From the NCBI GenBank assembly GCA_020630495.1, contig JAHDBH010000002.1:3273-67272 (forward strand): a stretch of DNA of 64,000 bases, read 5' to 3'. Below are positions 8,493 through 17,752 of this stretch, piece after piece. Position numbers and translations under genes: made by a program. Under the pieces are notes generated by a model. It was not told the origin of the DNA and made no database searches. It saw only the letters and a program-made list of their open reading frames with translations. Origin of the DNA: Saprospiraceae bacterium (lineage in GTDB: Bacteria > Bacteroidota > Bacteroidia > Chitinophagales > Saprospiraceae). Within the stretch, counting starts at the first letter, position 1. The number at the start of each line of letters is the position of its first letter.

Positions 8493-9857
8493 ATGCACAT
8501 GAATATACAGCAGATAGGCACGCAGCATATATATGTGCTCGTAGCTGCCTTCTTTCTATCATCCTGTGGAGTGAGTAAGAAAAGTCTAGAAAATATCAGC
8601 GCTCGCATGAGCAATCAGAGCAGTCAGATTCTCATACAGTCTGAGCTGTCTGCCAGCACCACTGATCTCGCGCGACTCGTAGAAAATATGCTCTCTGATA
8701 CGCTTGCCGAAGGCATGTATGAAGACTACGACCTAGATTATATCGTGCAGCGTAGCGGCGATATGACCATAAGTGCTACAGGTAGAACTCTTACGAGCAG
8801 TATGCCTATGACTGTAGCTATGCAAGGCGATCTAGGTATAGCTAACGTATCCGCCGAGGGCGAACTAGAGGTATCTCTCGTGAGTGACATAAGGATAGAT
8901 CCAGACTGGACTCTGCGGAGCAGTACTAGACTTGCTTCTCATGAGTGGATCGAGAAACCTCGTGTCAAGATGGGTTTTATCAATATAGGCGCTGAGAGAA
9001 TCGCAGACTACCTCATCAAGCGTATGGAAGCTGATCTCATCTCTCAGCTAGACACCGCACTGAGCGAAAATCTGAATCTACCTCAGGAAATTAGATCTAT
9101 GCAGGATCGTATGATCTCAGAGCTCGCTTATAAGGTGGGAGACCAGTGGGTCAATATCATACCCTCCGTCATCGCCATATCAGATCTCCAAGAATCAGAT
9201 GATAATCTCGGATTGCAAATAGGCCTCACTTCTGACCTGCGTGTAGCGGATACTTCCATAGCCTATGCAGAGGTCGACACTGCCAGGTATATGTATAGAA
9301 AGTGGGATGAGGACATCACCACAGGTCAGATCGTCTTATCACTACACGAGCGCGATCTTCAAAATCTCATGGGAGCCTACCTCGACTCCAATCGGATAGA
9401 TCTCGGTGGATCCAAACAGATACTACTCACAGATACTAAGCTCCAGGCCCAGTCAGGATCACTGCTCATAGCCATGAGAAGCTCTGGATACCTCAATGGT
9501 GATCTCGTGATAAGCGCACGACCCGAATACAACGAAAATCGCAATGAGATCATGCTGTCAGACTTTGTCATCAAGTCCAAAGTCAAGGGTATCATCAAGC
9601 GCGCAGGACTATCACTGGCCAAAGGAAAGATCAAAAGCAAGGTAGAAGAGGGCCTCAATGAAGTACTGTGGTCCTACCTCGATAGCTACAATACCATGAT
9701 CTCAGAGTGGTCTCGGGATCAGCAGCAAGGCGATGTACCTGTACTATGGGATGCCAGGGCACTCAAATTATCTCCCTCAGCGATCAACGTAAGTGACGAG
9801 CTCATACAAGCTCTACTCGTATCAGAGTCTACCATAGATCTACGGATACGTGAGTAG
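8493..9857 (+). CDS. DUF4403 family lipoprotein
   Basis: About 454 residues from the ATG at 8493 (8499 is also possible; a TTG at 8469 would only add residues before the signal). The N-terminal hydrophobic stretch ends in a lipobox, FFLSSCG, so the mature protein is probably anchored at an outer or periplasmic membrane face. The rest is a long alternation of beta strands and amphipathic segments with two similar halves, as in DUF4403 proteins, which resemble lipid-binding BPI/TULIP-like folds (family knowledge, moderate certainty). The function is not established. It follows the ligase gene by about 65 bases and overlaps the next gene by 8 bases, so it is probably cotranscribed with that peptidase-like protein. 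Confidence 0.7.
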   Translation: MHMNIQQIGTQHIYVLVAAFFLSSCGVSKKSLENISARMSNQSSQILIQSELSASTTDLARLVENMLSDTLAEGMYEDYDLDYIVQRSGDMTISATGRTLTSSMPMTVAMQGDLGIANVSAEGELEVSLVSDIRIDPDWTLRSSTRLASHEWIEKPRVKMGFINIGAERIADYLIKRMEADLISQLDTALSENLNLPQEIRSMQDRMISELAYKVGDQWVNIIPSVIAISDLQESDDNLGLQIGLTSDLRVADTSIAYAEVDTARYMYRKWDEDITTGQIVLSLHERDLQNLMGAYLDSNRIDLGGSKQILLTDTKLQAQSGSLLIAMRSSGYLNGDLVISARPEYNENRNEIMLSDFVIKSKVKGIIKRAGLSLAKGKIKSKVEEGLNEVLWSYLDSYNTMISEWSRDQQQGDVPVLWDARALKLSPSAINVSDELIQALLVSESTIDLRIRE

Positions 9858-11283
9858 ATCATGGGTGATAGCATCAGGTCACAAGATCACCAGCGAGGCA
9901 GGTGGTGAGGTGATGCGAGCTGGGGGAAATGCCTACGATGCACTCATTGCGGCCTACCTATCTGCTTGCACAGCAGAGCCTGCCATGGCATCTATGGGAG
10001 CCGGTGCCCTGATACTGCATCAGCAATCTGGTCAAAAGGTCGTCTATACAGATGCATTCTGTCAGACGCCTCAGCGCAAAGGCACTGACAAAGCCACTAA
10101 TCCGATTACTGTCAGCTGGGACGCGGTGGATGAAATATATCATACTGGGGCTGCAAGTGTCGCAGTGCCAGGCGTGATGATGGGACTATGGAATCTACAT
10201 CGGAGATATGGGCACATGACCTGGAAAGAATGCTGCCTACTAGGGCGTGATGTAGCCTCTAGTGGAGTAGCGCTCAACAGCTTTCAGCATCTAGATATCA
10301 ATCTACTACGGGATATATTCGCTCAATCGACTGACCTATCCGCTGCTGTGCTGGATGATCAGGGCGAGGTAAGGCCTATAGGATCACTGATCAGAATACC
10401 TGATCTCGCCGCGAGCATAGATGTCATAGCCCATGAAGGAATCGATATCTTATACCAGGGCGAAATAGCTCATGCAATCGCCGAGATCACAGGTGATGAG
10501 GGCCACTTGCGCGTCGCAGACTTGCAGCAGTACAGGACTATAGATTCGACTCCGCTACATTTCCTTTGGAAAGGTCACTCTATCTATACACCAGATAAGC
10601 CTAGCCTTGGCGGCTACATACTTGCTGCTCTCCTCCATGAGGTGCACACGCTAGATCTGCTCGTGCCCAGATTGGCACAGGTGCGAAGATGCGGTACGGA
10701 TCTAGCAGCGCTCGCTGAGATATCAGGAATCAACGCAAAGAACAGCCAGCAGTCTATCGCTGGTGGTACTTCCCATATGTCTATTGCTGACGCCAAAGGA
10801 AATCACGTCTGTATGAGCTTCTCACTTGGCGAAGGTAGCGGCGTAGTAGTGCCTGGTACAGGCATTCATCTCAATAATATGCTAGGCGAGCCATCTCTAC
10901 TCCCAGATGGCATAGGTAGTTGGATCCCTGCGAGCCGTCTGCGCAGTATGATGACCCCACTGATAGCTGTGAGTGATCAGGATACAGTGCTAGCTGGCAC
11001 AGGCGGCGCTGATCGTATACCTTACATCCTGGCCCAGTTTCTTGTGCGTTTCTTAAAAAGCAGCAATCTAGAAGAAGCCATCAAAGCTCCAAGATGTAAT
11101 CTCGCACACGGTACATTCCATACAGAGCCAGGATGGTCGGAGTCTATCGCAGAACAGGCTACCCAGAGTATATGGACAGAGCGCAATATGTACTTTGGCG
11201 GAGTGCATGCGATAGCGTCAAGCGCAAATGACACCTTGGGATCGGCCGACAATCGCCGTGAAGGATGTGTGCTGCGGGGGTAA
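9850..11283 (+). CDS. Gamma-glutamyltransferase-family (Ntn-hydrolase) protein
   Basis: Related to gamma-glutamyltranspeptidases, which self-cleave before a Thr that then acts as nucleophile. The N-terminal region has the family signature SEAGGEVMRAGGNAYDAL. The putative nucleophile is Thr307 in GGTSHMSIADAKGN, followed by GSGVVVPGTGIHLNNML as in true members. It is shorter than classical enzymes (477 against about 550 residues) and starts directly with the catalytic domain, with no signal peptide. The start is GTG at 9850, overlapping the DUF4403 gene end; no better start is seen. Whether it acts on glutathione or on another gamma-glutamyl or amide substrate is unknown. Confidence 0.85.
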   Translation: MSRSWVIASGHKITSEAGGEVMRAGGNAYDALIAAYLSACTAEPAMASMGAGALILHQQSGQKVVYTDAFCQTPQRKGTDKATNPITVSWDAVDEIYHTGAASVAVPGVMMGLWNLHRRYGHMTWKECCLLGRDVASSGVALNSFQHLDINLLRDIFAQSTDLSAAVLDDQGEVRPIGSLIRIPDLAASIDVIAHEGIDILYQGEIAHAIAEITGDEGHLRVADLQQYRTIDSTPLHFLWKGHSIYTPDKPSLGGYILAALLHEVHTLDLLVPRLAQVRRCGTDLAALAEISGINAKNSQQSIAGGTSHMSIADAKGNHVCMSFSLGEGSGVVVPGTGIHLNNMLGEPSLLPDGIGSWIPASRLRSMMTPLIAVSDQDTVLAGTGGADRIPYILAQFLVRFLKSSNLEEAIKAPRCNLAHGTFHTEPGWSESIAEQATQSIWTERNMYFGGVHAIASSANDTLGSADNRREGCVLRG

Positions 11284-11371
11284 GCAGCACTTTACGATTT
11301 ATGGTATGTACTAATTTCTCTTTGAGTCAATCTTAGATCTTTTCTTCTTTCTTGCCTATGGCAAAAAAAAT

Positions 11372-11399
11372 AAAGGCAGCACGGGGTAGTGCTGCCTTT
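11372..11399 (-). terminator. Rho-independent terminator
   Basis: A perfect 11-bp stem (AAAGGCAGCAC / GTGCTGCCTTT) with a 6-base loop. On the minus strand it is followed by a T-rich run (complement of the A8 at 11363-11370). It therefore serves the small minus-strand gene at 11438-11659. Confidence 0.7.
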
Positions 11400-11437
11400 G
11401 ACCAAGGTTTTTTGGCGTGTGCTCCAGTGAGCATATC

Positions 11438-11659
11438 TTATAATCCCATACCCAGAATGCCTACCACAGACATCGTCATGGTCAATACATAGAGACTGAT
11501 CCATGTAAGTCTGGCGCTGATCTTTACTTCCTGAGCTAATTGCTCCCTTATGGTATTGTGAGCGTAAGAGAATCCTGCATTGGATCGTAGATCTGTGGAG
11601 GCGAAGTAATTACTCTTAGGAGATTGGAGTCTGGACCACTGGATAGATAGATTTCTCAT
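11438..11659 (-). CDS. Small single-pass membrane protein
   Basis: A 73-residue frame beginning with ATG at 11659. Its first 45 residues are polar; the last 25 or so form one hydrophobic segment (ISLYVLTMTMSVVGILGMG), giving a C-terminal membrane anchor. No family recognised. What supports it as a gene is its position alone in a gap between the peptidase-like and TetR genes, with a strong terminator hairpin in the right orientation about 40 bases after its stop. An overlapping frame at 11292-11504 lacks a comparable design and would run through the terminator. Confidence 0.45.
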   Translation of the reverse strand: MRNLSIQWSRLQSPKSNYFASTDLRSNAGFSYAHNTIREQLAQEVKISARLTWISLYVLTMTMSVVGILGMGL

Positions 11660-11977
11660 GATGTATTGGATCTGGGGGTTTAAAAAAAGTTGATAAATTA
11701 AATTGCTTTGTTGTCATGACCCTTTGGCCGCATTGACAAATCAAAGATGCCCCGTGGTCACACTGATCTCCACTCCGCTCGACGAATCCAAGTAGATTTT
11801 CGATGGAATAGGGTTAAAATCTATCGCTCCTAGGATTTTTATAATTCATTGAATATCAATAGATTATATAAATATAAAATTCTACTATAATTTTTACAAT
11901 TCACTCGTAATCAGTCTTTTAGATAACATATGTGAGAAAACAGAGGCATTTGCCCGAAAGGGCATATATTAGCTATC
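11660..11977. other. AT-rich intergenic region upstream of the TetR gene
   Basis: No gene is seen. The stretch 11820-11940 is markedly AT-rich and could hold promoters for the divergent small membrane protein and TetR gene. The last 30 bases contain hairpin copy D. I found no clear operator palindrome. Confidence 0.5.
11947..11963 (+). repeat. CATTT-hairpin, copy D (GCCC-GAAA-GGGC)
   Basis: CATTT plus a perfect stem and GAAA loop, ending 14 bases before the TetR start codon. In the transcript it would form a hairpin in the 5' leader, where it might affect translation (inference). Confidence 0.75.
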
Positions 11978-12652
11978 ATGTCTGTAAGTATTACTATCGA
12001 AGTCAACCCACAATGCTACCTCAGAGACCCACTGCAGACTAGCTTAGGAAAGCGCATCATACAGCACAGTATCGATGTATTGGCCGAGTCAGGATTTGAG
12101 GCATTTAATTTTAAGCAACTCGCTAAGGCGATGGGGTCTACGGAGGCCTCGATTTACCGATACTTTAAGAATAAGCACTACCTGCTGATATATCTGACGT
12201 CTTGGTACTGGGACTATATGAAATATCTGATCGAGATAGATATCCGCAATACTGTCTTACCAGCGGAGCGCCTGCAGCGAGCTCTGTCCACTGTCATAGC
12301 CGCTGCTGCGGAGCCTGATAGTGTAGAATTTGTCCATCAGAGAAGGTTGCACACCATCGTACTAGAAAACTATGGCAAGGCTTACCATACCAAGGATGTA
12401 GATCAGGAAAATCGTGCCGGGCTCTTTCGCAATTATAAGGAAGTCAGCAATCTGGTCGCAGATCTCATCTCAGCGGTGCGCGCTGACTTTGCCTATCCGC
12501 ATGCGCTGGCGACTAATCTGCTTACCATGGCACACGAGCATTACTACTATGCCGAGCATCTTCCGTCCTTGACAGAGATACAGCGTGACAATATCCCAGC
12601 AGAGATAGAGCAGATGCTACACTACTATGTAGAGCAGATGCTAGTCCGGTAG
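11978..12652 (+). CDS. TetR/AcrR-family transcriptional regulator
   Basis: A 224-residue DNA-binding regulator. The N-terminal helix-turn-helix is clear: IDVLAESGFEAFNFKQLAKAM, then STEASIYRYFKNKHYLLIYL at about residues 48-75, with the usual YRYFxNK recognition-helix end. The rest is an all-helical ligand or dimerisation domain with no marker residues for a known inducer. TetR proteins usually repress a neighbouring gene. No divergent transporter is present; the nearest candidates are the small membrane protein upstream and the gene itself. Its end overlaps by 12 bases the end of the convergent sortilin-like gene. Target and ligand are unknown. Confidence 0.9.
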   Translation: MSVSITIEVNPQCYLRDPLQTSLGKRIIQHSIDVLAESGFEAFNFKQLAKAMGSTEASIYRYFKNKHYLLIYLTSWYWDYMKYLIEIDIRNTVLPAERLQRALSTVIAAAAEPDSVEFVHQRRLHTIVLENYGKAYHTKDVDQENRAGLFRNYKEVSNLVADLISAVRADFAYPHALATNLLTMAHEHYYYAEHLPSLTEIQRDNIPAEIEQMLHYYVEQMLVR

Positions 12653-15600
12653 AGAAATCGCTTTTACTTCGCGCTCTCTGATGAGACGATTGTACTGAGG
12701 TATCATCTCTGTCTTGATCTGCTCATACCTGTCAAGCTGCTCATCTATCCTTGCTATCAACTCATCGCGCACTGCGATAGACTGTGCAGTGGGTGGTCCT
12801 TCACCCATCTGACTGAGGCTATTGAGATGGGCAAGCTTATTAGTGAGACGAATGGGAAAATTGAGCGGATCCTGTCCGCTGCGATTCTGCGTCTGATAGA
12901 GGGATTCTTCTATATCCGTCATCACGCTATCTATATCGCTTGCTAGTCCACGTATATCTTCCTCGTCCTCTGATAAGCGATGGTCATAAAATTCCATTTG
13001 TTCCCTTACCTGACGCATAGACTTGATAGCGCGATGCGCTTCATCAACTTTCTCATAGACACTCATTTCAAAATCGTACTGTGCCTGATAGTCAGCATCT
13101 TTCCACGACAGTCTGGGATCACTGTGTATGTGAAATGCTTGGGACGTCACGTCCTCACCATTCACAGAGAGGCGAGCGATGTATCCTCCAGGTTTTGCCA
13201 CGGGTCCGCTGAGGCTCGCCCACCATAAGATCATTCCATCAAATCGTGTAGCTGGCGGCAGTCGCATATCCCAAGAGAAAGTATTGGATCCGCTTTCTGG
13301 AGACCAACCTTCTGCACCCTTCTCGGCGGAGCTGAAGCTCCGCACAGTGTCCATCTGCTCTGTGAATATGGTCATGATGAGCGTGTCGTCCGTATGGACA
13401 CTGTCGATGTAGTAGTGTAGTTGCACGCCTGACGCATGATTAGTCCCAGCACTCCGTGAGCGACCTTGTCCACCGCGCATGCGATATGCTCCCTTGGCAG
13501 GATATATGACATAGTCGTCTGAGGACTGCACAGACAGCGTCCTGATAGCTGATAGATCGTCCATGATCCAGAGCGAGCGTCCCTGGGTGGCGACTACGAG
13601 AGACTCGTCCTTGGCCTTGAGATCCGTGATGGGCACCACTGGCAGATTGAGCTGCATGGGATACCATTGATTGCCATCATCGTAGCTCAGATACATGCCT
13701 GACTCGGTACCTGCGTACAGTAGCTCGGGTACTACTGGATCCACCTCTATGGCTCTGGTAAAGTGGGAGCGATCTATGCCCCGGTCGATCCTCTTCCACG
13801 TAGCTCCATAGTCTCTAGTACGGTAGAGATAAGGCTGATAGTCACCACTCTTATAGGAAGTGGCAGCGATGTAGCAGCCACCATCATGGTGCGGATCGGC
13901 TATGAGATCATTGATCTGAGCCCACTTGGGTAGGCCTGCGGGAGTCACTTCACTCCAGTTGTCGCCTCCATCTTGGCTCACATGGACCAGACCATCATCT
14001 GATCCAGTCCAGAGCACTCCCTGTATACGAGGCGACTCGGCTGCGGCAAAGATGGTGCAGTAGTATTCCACACTTGTATTGTCCTTGGTGATAGGGCCGC
14101 CACTGGATCCTAGCTTGGTACTGTCATTCCTGGTGAGATCGGGGCTGATGGTCTGCCAGCTCTGCCCCTCGTCCGTGCTCACGTGAAGATGATTGCTCGC
14201 TGTGTAGAGTCGATCGGCGGTATGCGGACTGAAGAAGATGGGAAAATTCCACTGAAATCTGTATTTCATCTCTTCAGCGCCGTGACCCATAGGATTGTCT
14301 GGCCATACATTGATGGCTCGCAATGCATCTGTGCGATGATCGAGTCGCGTAAGGAACCCATCGTAGCTACCGCCGTAGACGACTTCATTATTTTCGGGAT
14401 GGACTGCTATGTGTGCTGATTCTCCACCCGCTGTAGACTCCCAGTCGCGCTCTCCTATACTCCATCCTGTGGTACGGCTGGCGATTCTGATGGTGCTATT
14501 GTCCTGCTGTGCCGCATAGATGCGAAATGGAAATGCATGGTCCGTGGTCACCCGGTAAAACTGCGCTGTAGGCTGATTGTAATAGGTGGTCCAGTTTTCT
14601 CCTTTGTCCGTGGTGACTTGCGCACCGCCATCATCTGCGATCACCATCCGCTGATCATCATTGGGATCGATCCACAGATCATGGTGATCCCCGTGCGGCG
14701 TACCAAGTCGCTTCCAGCTCTTGCCGCCGTCAGAGGATTGATGATAGCCCACATTCATCACGTGTACATCATCTATGCTTTGTGTACCTGCATAGATGCG
14801 GGTGTAGTACCATGCACGCTGACGCAGAGATCTATCAGAATTGATGAGCTTCCATGAGTCTCCTCCGTCGTCAGATCTATAGACTCCGCCCTTGGCATTT
14901 TCTATGATGGCATAGATGCGATCTCCGTCCACGGGTGATACGGCCACCCCGCTGATACCCCATGTGCCGCCTGGCAGACCATCTCGGGCGGAGATATCCT
15001 CCCATGTGTCACCACCATCCATACTCTTCCACAGCGCAGATCCTTCTCCCCCTGAACTGAAGCTATAGGGTGTGCGCCTTACATTCCATGTGCTGGCATA
15101 CATGATACGATGATTGCTAGGGTCGTATGTGAGATCACAGGCTCCTGCATCTTGATTGACGTATAGGACTTGCTTCCATGTGACACCGCCGTCTAGTGAT
15201 TTGTAGATTCCCCGCTCTGATGTACCCTTGTAGATATCTCCTATCACTGCTGCGAGTACGATATCTGGATCATCAGGATGTACGCGGATCCGCGCGATGT
15301 GTCTGCTCTCTTTGAGCCCTATGCTCGTCCAGGTCTTGCCTGCATCTACAGACCGCCACATGCCATATCCGTAGGAGACATTACCCCGAAGGGTCTGCTC
15401 ACCGCCACCGACGTAGATGACATTGGGATCGCTTTGGCTCACCGCGATAGCTCCTATGGATCCACCGAAGTAGCCGTCGCTGATATTGTGCCAACTATTG
15501 CCTCCATCTGTAGTCTTCCACACTCCACCGCCTGTGCTGCCTTGGTAGTAGAGAAGTGGCTTTCCTTCTACACCTGCTACGGTACATGAACGGCCACCTC

Positions 15601-15769
15601 TATAGGGACCGATATGTCTCCACTCCAGAGCATCATATCGATGAAGTAAAGGATCCTCCATCACAGCTGCAGTACTGCTGCTACGCAATGCTTTTTTAGA
15701 CATTTTCCTTTGGGCGAAAGCCCCTATGCTCATAAGAGCCAAGAGAAATACAATGACAGACTTCTTCAT
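12641..15769 (-). CDS. Secreted sortilin/VPS10-like Asp-box repeat protein
   Basis: About 1042 residues from the ATG at 15769, chosen because MKKSVIVFLLALMSIGAFAQ is a clean signal peptide; a longer frame to 15841 adds 24 non-signal residues. The body holds many Asp-box/BNR repeats of the form S-x-DGG-x-W (TTDGGNSWHNI, SVDAGKTWTSI, SLDGGVTWKQV, SQDGGDNWSEV), which build beta-propellers as in sortilin and sialidase-like proteins. Bacteroidota members are often labelled glycosyl hydrolase, but I see no catalytic residues that prove this. The C-terminal 250 residues include a beta domain and a helical region (about 930-1042). No T9SS tail is visible, so it may be periplasmic or surface-bound. 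Its 3' end overlaps the TetR gene. Confidence 0.85.
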   Translation of the reverse strand: MKKSVIVFLLALMSIGAFAQRKMSKKALRSSSTAAVMEDPLLHRYDALEWRHIGPYRGGRSCTVAGVEGKPLLYYQGSTGGGVWKTTDGGNSWHNISDGYFGGSIGAIAVSQSDPNVIYVGGGEQTLRGNVSYGYGMWRSVDAGKTWTSIGLKESRHIARIRVHPDDPDIVLAAVIGDIYKGTSERGIYKSLDGGVTWKQVLYVNQDAGACDLTYDPSNHRIMYASTWNVRRTPYSFSSGGEGSALWKSMDGGDTWEDISARDGLPGGTWGISGVAVSPVDGDRIYAIIENAKGGVYRSDDGGDSWKLINSDRSLRQRAWYYTRIYAGTQSIDDVHVMNVGYHQSSDGGKSWKRLGTPHGDHHDLWIDPNDDQRMVIADDGGAQVTTDKGENWTTYYNQPTAQFYRVTTDHAFPFRIYAAQQDNSTIRIASRTTGWSIGERDWESTAGGESAHIAVHPENNEVVYGGSYDGFLTRLDHRTDALRAINVWPDNPMGHGAEEMKYRFQWNFPIFFSPHTADRLYTASNHLHVSTDEGQSWQTISPDLTRNDSTKLGSSGGPITKDNTSVEYYCTIFAAAESPRIQGVLWTGSDDGLVHVSQDGGDNWSEVTPAGLPKWAQINDLIADPHHDGGCYIAATSYKSGDYQPYLYRTRDYGATWKRIDRGIDRSHFTRAIEVDPVVPELLYAGTESGMYLSYDDGNQWYPMQLNLPVVPITDLKAKDESLVVATQGRSLWIMDDLSAIRTLSVQSSDDYVIYPAKGAYRMRGGQGRSRSAGTNHASGVQLHYYIDSVHTDDTLIMTIFTEQMDTVRSFSSAEKGAEGWSPESGSNTFSWDMRLPPATRFDGMILWWASLSGPVAKPGGYIARLSVNGEDVTSQAFHIHSDPRLSWKDADYQAQYDFEMSVYEKVDEAHRAIKSMRQVREQMEFYDHRLSEDEEDIRGLASDIDSVMTDIEESLYQTQNRSGQDPLNFPIRLTNKLAHLNSLSQMGEGPPTAQSIAVRDELIARIDEQLDRYEQIKTEMIPQYNRLIREREVKAISLPD
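15707..15723 (+). repeat. CCTTT-hairpin, copy E (GGGC-GAAA-GCCC)
   Basis: A perfect 4-bp stem and GAAA loop on the plus strand, antisense to the sortilin-like gene. It falls on the codons Gly-Ala-Phe-Ala-Gln at its signal-peptide cleavage site. Confidence 0.7.
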
Positions 15770-15809
15770 CTGACGAATATACGCATCCTCCCATCTCGGC
15801 ACACAATAA

Positions 15810-15837
15810 AGGGCCACCTTGCAAGCAAGATGACCCT
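15810..15837 (-). terminator. Probable terminator of the SusE/F-repeat gene
   Basis: Two 13-base arms (AGGGCCACCTTGC / GCAAGATGACCCT) pair with two G-U or mismatch positions, followed on the minus strand by TTTATT. It lies between the stop at 15864 and the next gene start at 15769. Confidence 0.5.
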
Positions 15838-15863
15838 CCATATATCATGTCTATAATAGACTA

Positions 15864-17660
15864 CTACTTCACCATAAATTTCTTGCTGAGTAAGAAATTC
15901 TCTGAGCGAATCGTCACTATGTACATACCCGCACCAAGATCAGCCGTGTGAAGTGTCACCTGTGGAGCCGCCTCATGTAATGTCTGACGGATAGGCTTAC
16001 CTTGAAAATCGGAGAGCGTGATATCCATCTCACCCGTCACCTCTAGTACGCTCAGATCGATGGTGATCTGCTCGTCAGCTGGATTAGGAAATAGCAGGAT
16101 CGCCTCTGGCTTGATCAGATCACGAGTAGCTGATGACTCAGAGAAGATATACTCTCCACTTACATCATTAAATGCTATGTCATAGGTACCAGCTACTGGC
16201 TCGATGTTGGGTCCATTGGCTACACCTACTCCTGCCGGAAACTCTGCAGCCCCCCAGTTATTAGTCCATGCTGTGTCTGCTCTGAACTTCACTCCGCCAT
16301 CTTCTACATCAGCAAAGTTGCCCAGCTCTACGCCAGAGTATGACCATGCATTGACGTTTTCGCTGTCTTTTTCTAGGAAGAGATCTACAGCACCCATATC
16401 ACCGTCAGATGGCCACTCACCGAATGGACCAGACTTACCGACTAGCGCCATAGCGTCAAACTCTACGACGAGCTCAAAATTGTAAGCGCCCGAGACAGAG
16501 TTGAACGTGATGATATAGTCGCCTTCTGCGACTGGCACGAGAGCTCCATTTCGCTCTGCTACACCACTAGGAAAATCTCCGCCACCCCAGTTGATGGCTA
16601 GATCCTCATTAGCCACAAAGAGGAGATCACCGCTGGATAGATCCATGCGCACACTGTAGTCCTCGGCACTTAGCTTATCCATAGCAGATATGGTGGTGAA
16701 GTCACCATTGACCGCTGTACCCACGATACCCACTGTAGCGTAATCAATCAACTCAGTAAAGCTGTACTCCAGAGTCTCTACATTAAAGCTCACTCTGTAT
16801 CTTCCTGCGGTCACTGGGATATTATCTGGACTGTTTGATACTGCGATTCCGCTTGGAAAGTCCGTTCCGCCCCAGTTGTCTGCCCAGTCGTCATTAGCTC
16901 TGAACTTCACTTCACCATCTATGAGGTCTATATCTAGCTGATAGAGATTGGGATCATTGGCATCCTTGACCATATTAGTATCCGCATCCCAGCCTGAAGG
17001 TGTAGCGCTACCTATGAGACCGATGCTCTGGAAATTGACGTTTTCTCTAAATTCATAGATCAGCGTAGCTGTGTCAAATGTGATAAAGTACTCACCAGCT
17101 TGGTCGACGACTATGTTGCCCGCACTATTGTACTCCGCTGTATCCATAGGGAAATTACCGCCTCCCCAGTTGTCTGTCCAGTCATCATCAAGTCTAAACT
17201 TGCACTCACCAGCCACGAGATCGAGGACGATAAACCATGCATTAGGATTGCTCTGATCTGGATACATATTGATATCGCTATCCCATCCATTGGGCGTGGC
17301 ACTACCTATGATACCCATGGGTGACATGAGCTCAAATCGGTATTCTGGTACAGCTGTATCGAGCTCCACGTGATACTGACCTGCTATGACGGGGATATTG
17401 TCAAAGCTATTGAGGATGGCAGTGTCTGTAGGAAAATCAACGCCTCCCCAGCTGCGTGTCCAGTCATCATTTTCTCTGAACTTGGCTTCTCCATCTGTGA
17501 GAAAGATGTCAAGTTCCCAAGTCACAGAATCGCGCTGCACCATATTGGTATCTGCATCCCAGCCAAAGGGCGTAGCAGGTCCTATCATGCCTATGGAATG
17601 CTGTGCCATAAGCACTCCGCAGGAGATGGTTAATAGAAAAATGAGTAGATTTTTTTTCAT
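15864..17660 (-). CDS. T9SS-exported protein with five SusE/SusF-like repeats
   Basis: 598 residues: signal peptide (ending GVLMAQ), five tandem modules of about 95 residues, and a T9SS type-A sorting domain. Modules start near residues 24, 114, 213, 312 and 403. Four share a plan of G-x-A-T-P-x-GWD-x-D-x-NM ... VKFRANDDW-x-x-NWGG-x-x-FP ... GxYxVxFD, the pattern of the starch-binding modules in SusE and SusF. The tail begins LLFPNPADEQITI and ends in KKFMVK, as in Por-secreted proteins. It is therefore probably displayed on or released from the surface, rather than lipid-anchored like classical SusE/F. It lies head-to-head with susC, so it is probably the binding component of that locus. Ligand specificity for alpha-glucan is inferred from the family. 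Confidence 0.85.
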   Translation of the reverse strand: MKKNLLIFLLTISCGVLMAQHSIGMIGPATPFGWDADTNMVQRDSVTWELDIFLTDGEAKFRENDDWTRSWGGVDFPTDTAILNSFDNIPVIAGQYHVELDTAVPEYRFELMSPMGIIGSATPNGWDSDINMYPDQSNPNAWFIVLDLVAGECKFRLDDDWTDNWGGGNFPMDTAEYNSAGNIVVDQAGEYFITFDTATLIYEFRENVNFQSIGLIGSATPSGWDADTNMVKDANDPNLYQLDIDLIDGEVKFRANDDWADNWGGTDFPSGIAVSNSPDNIPVTAGRYRVSFNVETLEYSFTELIDYATVGIVGTAVNGDFTTISAMDKLSAEDYSVRMDLSSGDLLFVANEDLAINWGGGDFPSGVAERNGALVPVAEGDYIITFNSVSGAYNFELVVEFDAMALVGKSGPFGEWPSDGDMGAVDLFLEKDSENVNAWSYSGVELGNFADVEDGGVKFRADTAWTNNWGAAEFPAGVGVANGPNIEPVAGTYDIAFNDVSGEYIFSESSATRDLIKPEAILLFPNPADEQITIDLSVLEVTGEMDITLSDFQGKPIRQTLHEAAPQVTLHTADLGAGMYIVTIRSENFLLSKKFMVK

Positions 17661-17752
17661 GACGTTGTAGTATTAAGAGTGAAGAGTTAAACAAATGAGT
17701 CATCTGGTCACGAGATAGTGTACCACTGACACGAAGATAATTAAAGTGTAAG

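Noticed and set aside
15391-15405. ACCC-CGAA-GGGT hairpin near the 5' end of the sortilin-like gene
   Set aside because: The loop and the leading bases differ from the hairpin family; a chance palindrome is as likely.
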